From: CAZJZH01 sp964550465
GTDB lineage: Bacteria; Patescibacteriota; Patescibacteriia; JACRDY01
DNA length: 9,968 bases
Assembly (NCBI GenBank): GCA_964550465.1
Contig: CAZJZH010000042.1
Coordinates: 1-9,968, forward strand
Direction of reading: 5' to 3'
Shown: piece after piece, positions 1 to 4,214 of the stretch
Numbering within the stretch: the stretch's first letter is position 1
How the letters are laid out: each line of letters starts with the position of its first letter
Made by a program: the position numbers and the translations under genes
Notes under the pieces: model-generated
What the model saw: only the letters and a program-made list of their open reading frames with translations
The model's database searches: none
What the model was told of the DNA's origin: nothing

Positions 1-63
1 AGGGACTCGAACCCCCAACCAATAGCTTAAGAGGCTACTGCTCTACCATTGAGCTATGCGCCC
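1..63 (-). tRNA. tRNA-Lys(CTT), 3' part cut by window edge
   Basis: Read on the minus strand, the acceptor 5' strand is GGGCGCA (57-63). It is followed by a D arm closed by GCTC/GAGC and an anticodon stem GTAGC/GCTAT with loop CTCTTAA, giving anticodon CTT (lysine, codon AAG). The T arm starts GGGGG-TTCGAGT-CCC. The last T-stem bases and the 3' acceptor strand lie outside the window, so the gene is cut by the window and not broken. No convincing promoter is visible just upstream, where short hairpins begin. Confidence 0.93.
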
Positions 64-105
64 ACAAAGTGGACTGTTTTTTGTTACGGTGACATAGCTT
101 ATGAG

Positions 106-214
106 TCCGCCTCTGGCGGATCTACCATTGCTGTGTCTCGCCGTAGTCTTGGCGGAGGCGGAAGCTACCTGTCCGACCACGTTCCGCCTAGCGGAACGAT
201 GGGCGGATGCGCCC
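106..214. repeat. cluster of three compact perfect hairpins
   Basis: Three short palindromes are spaced over about 110 bases: TCCGCC-TCT-GGCGGA (106-120), GTTCCGC-CTA-GCGGAAC (181-197) and GGGCG-GATG-CGCCC (201-214). Loops are 3-4 bases and stems 5-7 bp with no mismatch. The 11-mer ATGCGCCCACA at 207-217 also occurs at 56-66, across the 5' end of the tRNA-Lys gene. These resemble REP-type intergenic palindromes. Function is unknown. Confidence 0.6.
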
Positions 215-247
215 ACAGTACAACTACTAATTAGTAATTAATGAATA

Positions 248-412
248 TCGCGCCCTGAGGGATTCGGGTCCGGGGCAGCAGCAAAAGCTCGCTATTCGCT
301 CGCTTCCGCTGGCGCTCGCTGCCACTCCTGTTTCACAGGATCGTTGCTCGCTCCTGCCCTTCAAATCCCTCACCGCCTATTGCTTGATATAATTCGCGCC
401 CTGAGGGATTCG
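248..412. repeat. palindromic element bounded by 19-base direct repeats
   Basis: TCGCGCCCTGAGGGATTCG occurs twice with no mismatch, at 248-266 and 394-412. Inside, TGAGGGATT (256-264) is the exact reverse complement of AATCCCTCA (364-372). The pairing continues imperfectly inward (GGGGCAGCAGC against GCTCGCTCCTGCCC), with a central hairpin TCCTG-TTTCA-CAGGA (326-340). The direct copies plus an internal inverted copy look like a repeated non-coding element or a MITE-like remnant. No transposase and no clear target duplication are seen. Confidence 0.6.
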
Positions 413-413
413 C

Positions 414-446
414 CCACCTCCGTTCCACTACGTGGAACTCCGGTGG
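414..446. repeat. two-level hairpin upstream of tRNA-Arg 3' end
   Basis: The inner perfect hairpin is GTTCCAC-TAC-GTGGAAC (422-438). It is nested inside CCACC (414-418) pairing with GGTGG (442-446), across a 3x3 internal loop. It has the same GTTCC...GGAAC design as the hairpin at 181-197, which suggests one repeat family. Confidence 0.55.
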
Positions 447-487
447 ATAAAAACCCCCGACAGACCTTTTGTCACATCACCCCTTTC

Positions 488-560
488 CGCGGCTGGTAGG
501 ACTCGAACCCACAACCCCTTGGTCCGAAGCCAAGTGCTCTATCCATTGAGCTACAGCCGC
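488..560 (-). tRNA. tRNA-Arg(TCG)
   Basis: The 73-base minus-strand cloverleaf is complete. The acceptor is GCGGCTG/CAGCCGC with discriminator G, the D arm is GCTC/GAGC, and the anticodon stem is CTTGG/CCAAG with loop CTTCGGA, giving anticodon TCG (arginine, CGA/CGG codons). The T arm is GTGGG-TTCGAGT-CCTAC with one G-T wobble. CCA is not encoded; the next bases are GAAAG. It lies 167 bases downstream of rnc on the same strand with no clear terminator between, so it may have its own promoter or be co-transcribed. Confidence 0.97.
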
Positions 561-580
561 AAAAACGATTGACATAATCC

Positions 581-708
581 GCTACCTGTCCACCAAAGCT
601 CAAGCGCCCGCCAGCAGCGATAAGCGCAGCTTTTCGGGCCGGTAGCGCGCAGAGCGGCGGTGGAAGCTACTTGCCCGCCGCAGCTGACCGATAGGGAGGC
701 GGAGGCGG
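581..708. repeat. GC-rich repeat cluster between tRNA-Arg and rnc
   Basis: The 11-mer GCTACCTGTCC at 581-591 also occurs at 164-174. A variant, GCTACTTGCCC, lies at 666-676, inside GGAAGCTACTTGCCCG (662-677), which matches 160-175 at 14 of 16 bases. GCGGCGG (654-660) pairs with CCGCCGC (675-681), and AAAGCT (595-600) pairs with AGCTTT (628-633). GGCGGAGGCGG at 698-708 repeats 151-161. No gene is seen in this spacer. Confidence 0.55.
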
Positions 709-727
709 GAGCGCGCACGAGTATCAA

Positions 728-1420
728 TTACCAACCTTTGGCTTCTAATCCAGCCCGGGCGGCTTGTTCTTGCGCTTCCTGTTTTGAAGTACCACTACCC
801 TGAGCAATCAGCTCATCAGCCACAAACACCCCTACGGTAAATTCTTTGTTGTGATCCGGTCCAGATTCTTCCAGCACTTCGTAATGTGGCGTAACTGACA
901 ATCGCTCCTGAGCCGCTTCCTGAAAAGCTGACTTCGGGTCCATATATAACTTCTTATCCAGCACCTCTGCTAGCTGCGCCAAGACAGTACGGGCGATAAA
1001 GTCAGCTGATACCGCGTAGCCCTGGTCCAGATAAATAGCACCAATCACTGCCTCAAAAGCATTAGCCATGATATAATCCCGGGCTTTTGAGTTACCATCC
1101 TTAGCTTCACCGCGTGAGAGGTAGAGGTAGTCCTCCAGACCAACCTGCTTAGCTAATTTGGCTAGCATTTTAGAGTTGACCAGCGCTGCTCGCCAGTTCG
1201 TTAGCTCCCCTTCTGGATTATCATAATTATTGTACAAGTGCTCGGTCACTACTAATTCCAGCACCGCGTCACCTAAAAATTCCAGCCGTTCGTTGTGATC
1301 CAAAACAAAGTCAGGGTTCTCATTCAAGTACGAGCGGTGAACGACCGCTTGGTGTATTAATGTTTGGTTGGTAAACGCTACCCCCAAACTCTTTTCTAAT
1401 CCGGCCAGGTCTTGGTGCAT
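728..1420 (-). CDS. rnc: ribonuclease III
   Basis: Double-strand-specific endoribonuclease that processes rRNA precursors and other duplex RNAs in the cytoplasm. The 230 residues match the usual length. The catalytic domain (about 1-150) carries the signature NERLEFLGD (43-51) with metal/catalytic residues E44, E47 and D51, then ANAFEAVIGAIYLDQGY (119-135) with E123. The dsRNA-binding domain is about 161-230 (DPKSAFQE start, KQEAQEQAA helix near the end). One oddity is that residue 120, the position of the metal-binding Asp (D114 in E. coli), is Asn with codon AAT at 1061-1063. The start codon is 2 bases after the nusB stop with no Shine-Dalgarno sequence, so translation is probably coupled. 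No terminator is visible downstream. Confidence 0.97.
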   Translation of the reverse strand: MHQDLAGLEKSLGVAFTNQTLIHQAVVHRSYLNENPDFVLDHNERLEFLGDAVLELVVTEHLYNNYDNPEGELTNWRAALVNSKMLAKLAKQVGLEDYLYLSRGEAKDGNSKARDYIMANAFEAVIGAIYLDQGYAVSADFIARTVLAQLAEVLDKKLYMDPKSAFQEAAQERLSVTPHYEVLEESGPDHNKEFTVGVFVADELIAQGSGTSKQEAQEQAARAGLEAKGW

Positions 1421-1422
1421 AT

Positions 1423-1911
1423 TTAAGCTGTTGTTTGTTCTGTTGGTGTTGGTTCTGTTGGCTGCGCTGGCGCTTGGTCCGCGGATTTAATTTCACCCGC
1501 TTCCACCATCTTCTTATAAATAGCGCCCAGCACGCCGTTGATGAAGCGACCACTTGATTCACCGCCAAAGGCTTTGGCTACTTCTATAGCCTCATTAATC
1601 GCCACCTTAGCTGGAATACCTTGGTCAAACTTGAGCTCATAGATGCCGATCCGCAAAACATTACGATCAACGATGGTAATCTTTTCCAGCGGCCATTCTG
1701 GCGCGAAGGTGGTGATAAAATTATCAATCTCCGCGCGATGCTCCATCACACCGTTGAGCAGCTCCTTAGGAAAGGCGCGTTCATCGAGACCAGCGGCCAT
1801 GTTCTCCAAATCACGCTCCAAGATAGCGGCCACGTCACCTGACTGATCATGAAAATCCCACTCGTAGAGTGCTTGCATGACAATGGTACGGGCTAAGTGA
1901 CGATTGGCCAT
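1423..1911 (-). CDS. nusB: transcription antitermination / rRNA processing factor NusB
   Basis: NusB binds boxA RNA with ribosomal protein S10 and supports antitermination of rRNA operons. The first 140 residues give the all-helical NusB fold: MANRHLARTIVMQALYEWDF at the N-terminus, IVDRNVLRIGIYEL in the middle, then VAINEAIEVAKAFGGESSGRFINGVLGAIYKK. Residues from about 142 to 162 form a Pro/Thr/Gln-rich tail beyond the usual fold. It is the only gene here with a textbook Shine-Dalgarno sequence: AGGAGGT (1915-1921 on the minus strand), 3 bases before ATG. It sits 19 bases downstream of rpmF and 2 bases upstream of rnc, consistent with one operon supplying rRNA synthesis and maturation factors. 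Confidence 0.97.
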   Translation of the reverse strand: MANRHLARTIVMQALYEWDFHDQSGDVAAILERDLENMAAGLDERAFPKELLNGVMEHRAEIDNFITTFAPEWPLEKITIVDRNVLRIGIYELKFDQGIPAKVAINEAIEVAKAFGGESSGRFINGVLGAIYKKMVEAGEIKSADQAPAQPTEPTPTEQTTA

Positions 1912-1930
1912 AGAACCTCCTAATGAGTAA

Positions 1931-2131
1931 TTACTGACTATCTGCCTCAGCTGAGGCGTCTGACTTACGCAGCTGCTTTTCTGCGCGCTGCATGGCGGCT
2001 GCTTGCTCGATCTGCTTACCCTTCTTCAAGCGGTGAGCGATGCGACTAAGCAGACTACCACGATCCAAAGCCTGATGGGAGCGACCCATCTTAGTCTTGG
2101 TTGATGGCTTCTTTTTCTTTGGTACTGACAT
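1931..2131 (-). CDS. rpmF: 50S ribosomal protein bL32, zinc-less with divergent C-terminus
   Basis: Small, strongly basic 66-residue protein. Residues 1-22 (MSVPKKKKPSTKTKM then GRSHQAL) match the conserved bL32 N-terminus; E. coli reads [22 protein letters not shown]. The rest does not look like standard bL32: there are no Cys residues, so no zinc ribbon, and residues 24-57 look like a charged helix (RIAHRLKKGKQIEQAAAMQRAEKQLRK, split here as 30-56) ending in an acidic/Ser tail. Position at the head of nusB-rnc supports the call, since rpmF near rnc is a known arrangement. It has its own promoter but no Shine-Dalgarno sequence. A different small basic protein remains possible because only the N-terminal third is diagnostic. 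Confidence 0.75.
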   Translation of the reverse strand: MSVPKKKKPSTKTKMGRSHQALDRGSLLSRIAHRLKKGKQIEQAAAMQRAEKQLRKSDASAEADSQ

Positions 2132-2136
2132 ACAAA

Positions 2137-2142
2137 TCTATA
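2137..2142 (-). promoter_or_regulatory. TATA box 5 bases before rpmF ATG (possible leaderless start)
   Basis: TATAGA lies 5 bases upstream of the rpmF start codon in the context GTATAGATTTGTATG. The UPF0173 gene has almost the same context at its start. No Shine-Dalgarno sequence is present. A -10 element this close to ATG would give a leaderless mRNA, but no good -35 is seen for it, so it may be only an AT-rich start context. Confidence 0.35.
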
Positions 2143-2173
2143 CTATAGAGTATCTTGATAAAAACTGGGTCGT

Positions 2174-2202
2174 ACTATACCGCAGGATGTGGTTTTTTGC
2201 AA
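2174..2202 (-). promoter_or_regulatory. sigma70-type promoter for rpmF-nusB-rnc
   Basis: On the minus strand, -35 TTGCAA (2197-2202) is separated by exactly 17 bases from -10 TATAGT (2174-2179), which matches TATAAT at 5 of 6 positions. Predicted transcription start is near 2167, leaving a leader of about 36 bases. The leader has no Shine-Dalgarno sequence but contains the small palindrome CTATA-G-TATAG. Confidence 0.65.
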
Positions 2203-2210
2203 GTCTGGGC

Positions 2211-2774
2211 TTATATTTTGCCAACCAGCTCTACCCCAGGCGTCAGCGTGTCTTGACCGGGCGCCCAACTGGCCGGGCAAACCTCTCCCCCGTGCTCGCG
2301 GACAAATTTAGCTGCTAACAGTCGCCGCAGCTGCTCTTTGGCGCTGCGACCAATATTATTGCTGTGAATTTCAATGGTCTGCAGCACACCATCCGGGTCG
2401 ATAATAAAGCTGCCACGGAGTGACAAGCCTTCTTCTTCGATATAAGTACCAAACTGGCGGCAAATTTTACCAGTTGGATCCGCTAGCATCGGGTACTGAA
2501 TTTTTTTGATCGATTCTGAGTGGTCATGCCAAGCCTTATGGACAAAGGCGGTGTCGGTACTGATGCTGAGAATTTCAGCACCTTCTTGCTGAAACTGCTC
2601 GTGTAAATCCGCTAACTCAGACAGCTCCGTTGGGCAAACAAATGTGAAATCAGCTGGGTAGAAGGTCAACACCACCCACTGTCCCCGGTGGTCTGACAGC
2701 TGAACGGTTTTTATTTTTTCTTTGTGATACGCCTCGGCAGAAAAGTTTTCTACCTCATGGCCGATCTGTACCAT
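2211..2774 (-). CDS. ahpC: AhpC-type 2-Cys peroxiredoxin
   Basis: Thiol peroxidase that reduces hydrogen peroxide, organic peroxides and peroxynitrite. Numbered from the ATG at 2774 (187 residues, the same length as E. coli AhpC), the peroxidatic centre is PADFTFVCPTEL with Cys47, Thr44 and Pro40, the supporting Arg is in SLRGSF, and the resolving Cys166 is in GEVCPASW. The C-terminus VELVGKI matches the AhpC class. A TTG codon at 2784-2786 would add four residues (MPFS). I prefer ATG because MVQIGHEVENF is a normal peroxiredoxin start. Neither start has a Shine-Dalgarno sequence. It is 19 bases after the iron-transporter gene and last in the operon. No AhpF-like reductase is in the window, so the electron donor is unknown. 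Confidence 0.96.
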   Translation of the reverse strand: MVQIGHEVENFSAEAYHKEKIKTVQLSDHRGQWVVLTFYPADFTFVCPTELSELADLHEQFQQEGAEILSISTDTAFVHKAWHDHSESIKKIQYPMLADPTGKICRQFGTYIEEEGLSLRGSFIIDPDGVLQTIEIHSNNIGRSAKEQLRRLLAAKFVREHGGEVCPASWAPGQDTLTPGVELVGKI

Positions 2775-2793
2775 AGAAAAAGGCAATTAAGAA

Positions 2794-3669
2794 TTAAATT
2801 TCTATCTGGAAAAAGTACCGTAGGACGTAGCCAATACCAAACGACAAAGCCGCTACGCCAAATGATAGTAGGATCATTTCCCCAAAGCGGTGAGCAAATG
2901 AATCATTTTGGATGACGCTGGCATAGAAGCTAAAGAAGAGAATAATCACCGCAGCAATCGCCAGTGTCACAGCTAATGAGACAAAGACACTGCTAAAGAT
3001 CAAGTATGGTGCTACTAACAAGAAGACGGTAATGATATAAGCGATACCAGTATAAATAGCGGCAGTGACTGGGTTTTTCTCATCACTCTGTTCTGTCTTG
3101 GTAGACAAATACTCTGAGGCCGCCATTGACATCGACGCGGCAATACCGGTGATCAGTCCCGCTAAAGCAATCAAGTTACTATTTTGCAAGGCTAGGGTTA
3201 ATCCAGCCAGCGCGCCAGTTAATTCCACTAGAGCATCGTTGAGCCCTAAGACGGTGGAGCTCATATAAACCACCCGACGTTCAGCGATCAGGTCGATCAA
3301 CTGCTGCTCGTGTCGATCCTCATCCTCAATAATCCGCTTGGCCTCTGGTACAAAGGTAAATATTTCCTGGTAATGCTGCTGAGCCTGCTTCTCACCCCGC
3401 TCCATTAAGCGCACGCTAAAGGTCAGTCCAAACAATCGGGCTATGAAACCATACCAAGCGATTTTACCCCGCTGCGGTTGTAGCTGCTGACCAGTCAGCT
3501 TTTCCCAAAATTGATAGTGCTCCTTTTCGTCAGCTGCAATCTGCTCAACAATCTGTTTATTGTGCTGATCAGTTAATCGCTGAGCTAACTGCAGATAGAT
3601 ATGATGCTCGGTCAGTTCACGTTGCTGCGCTGCTAGTAGTAGTTGTTTTTGTTGAGCGGTTAATTCCAT
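2794..3669 (-). CDS. ferritin-like (erythrin) domain fused to VIT1/CCC1-family iron transporter
   Basis: Probable membrane iron/manganese exporter with an iron-sensing or iron-oxidising cytosolic domain. Residues 1-130 form a ferritin-like four-helix bundle with likely di-iron ligands E18, E48 and H51 (DEKEH), and E117 and H120 (EDEDRH). Residues 135-291 are the VIT/CCC1 domain with five predicted membrane helices (about 138-160, 165-185, 203-222, 225-248, 263-285), including the family signatures GLNDALVELTGALAGL and GIAASMSMAASEYLSTKTE. Only about 17 residues separate helices 2 and 3, so the long cytosolic metal-binding domain of plant VIT1 is absent and the N-terminal ferritin-like domain probably replaces it, as in MbfA-type proteins. 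The start overlaps the previous stop (TAATG) and ahpC follows. Confidence 0.92.
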   Translation of the reverse strand: MELTAQQKQLLLAAQQRELTEHHIYLQLAQRLTDQHNKQIVEQIAADEKEHYQFWEKLTGQQLQPQRGKIAWYGFIARLFGLTFSVRLMERGEKQAQQHYQEIFTFVPEAKRIIEDEDRHEQQLIDLIAERRVVYMSSTVLGLNDALVELTGALAGLTLALQNSNLIALAGLITGIAASMSMAASEYLSTKTEQSDEKNPVTAAIYTGIAYIITVFLLVAPYLIFSSVFVSLAVTLAIAAVIILFFSFYASVIQNDSFAHRFGEMILLSFGVAALSFGIGYVLRYFFQIEI

Positions 3670-4211
3670 TATGACGATTGGTTAATAGTCACACCTTGGT
3701 AGATGTCGGTGAAATACTGCTGCTGGGTGACGAAGTCAACCGGCCAAGTACCGGCAGCAATTAGCATACACGAAGCTGTCCCCTCTTGCTGGCTGTCTAC
3801 CGTGATATAAAACATCTGGGCGATGGCCTTAAATTCATCAACTTCCTGCTGGCTAGCAATACCGTGATGTAAAACCACATCGTAGCTCTGCTCTCCTGCC
3901 GTGATGGCGCGGGCCGTATCGGTAAACTGCCAACTCTCAAACTGAATACCCTTTAGACGGGGGCAGTAAAAAGCGCCAGCCCGGTTACCATCAGCATCAT
4001 ACAGCGCTGTGGCGTCCACATCTTCACTGAGGTCCATTATCTCAGTAGTCCAGCCAGCTGGCAGAGCAAAGTCAATCACTCCGGCGCTAAATTGTTCCGG
4101 CTGACTGGTTGCTGGCGTATCAATGTGCTGTGACTGCCACCAGTAAGCGGCGGCTACACCAGCAGCTACCAATACCGCCACAATGACGAAGATGTTGAGC
4201 TTTTTCTGCAT
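3669..4211 (-). CDS. membrane-anchored protein of unknown function
   Basis: I do not recognise a family. It has 180 residues: MQKK, then a hydrophobic segment about 6-24, a linker, and a soluble domain from about 41 to 180. This is typical of a signal anchor with an outward-facing domain. The domain starts FSAGVIDFALPAGWTTEI, a pattern shared by many small anchored domains whose first strands end in PxGW, and it has exactly two Cys (C83, C148) that could form a disulfide outside the cell. No lipobox is seen. It begins 3 bases after the gyrA stop and ends in a TAATG overlap with the VIT1-type gene, so it is translated within the same unit. Its layout resembles the protein encoded on the other side of gyrA, but no clear sequence match was seen by eye. 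Confidence 0.85.
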   Translation of the reverse strand: MQKKLNIFVIVAVLVAAGVAAAYWWQSQHIDTPATSQPEQFSAGVIDFALPAGWTTEIMDLSEDVDATALYDADGNRAGAFYCPRLKGIQFESWQFTDTARAITAGEQSYDVVLHHGIASQQEVDEFKAIAQMFYITVDSQQEGTASCMLIAAGTWPVDFVTQQQYFTDIYQGVTINQSS

Positions 4212-4214
4212 AGA

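Larger units (their letters stand above)
64..487. other. gene-free, repeat-rich spacer between tRNA-Lys and tRNA-Arg
   Basis: No supportable gene lies in these 424 bases. They hold compact perfect hairpins (106-120, 181-197, 201-214, 326-340, 422-438), an element bounded by two 19-base direct repeats (248-412), and many GCTCGCT-like words on the plus strand (AGCGAGC on the minus strand). A weak minus-strand terminator-like signal for tRNA-Arg may lie at 449-475 (GACA/TGTC followed by G5T5). Its stem is only 4 bp, so it is not listed as a terminator. Confidence 0.7.

Noticed and set aside
49..234. 61-residue plus-strand open frame
   Set aside because: It starts inside the tRNA-Lys gene, runs through hairpin repeats and has no recognisable protein character.
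227..373. 48-codon GTG-start minus-strand frame through the direct-repeat element
   Set aside because: No Shine-Dalgarno sequence or domain; the frame follows the repeat and its composition (Ser/Arg/Cys-rich) looks non-coding.
64..487. CRISPR array
   Set aside because: Repeats here are few, unevenly spaced and palindromic; no regular repeat-spacer pattern and no cas genes.
1320..1568. 82-residue minus-strand frame across the nusB/rnc junction
   Set aside because: Out-of-frame shadow of two clearly recognised genes.
2775..2786. TTG start for ahpC, adding MPFS
   Set aside because: No Shine-Dalgarno sequence, and the ATG at 2774 gives the normal 187-residue AhpC length. Not fully excluded, because it shortens the gap to the upstream stop.
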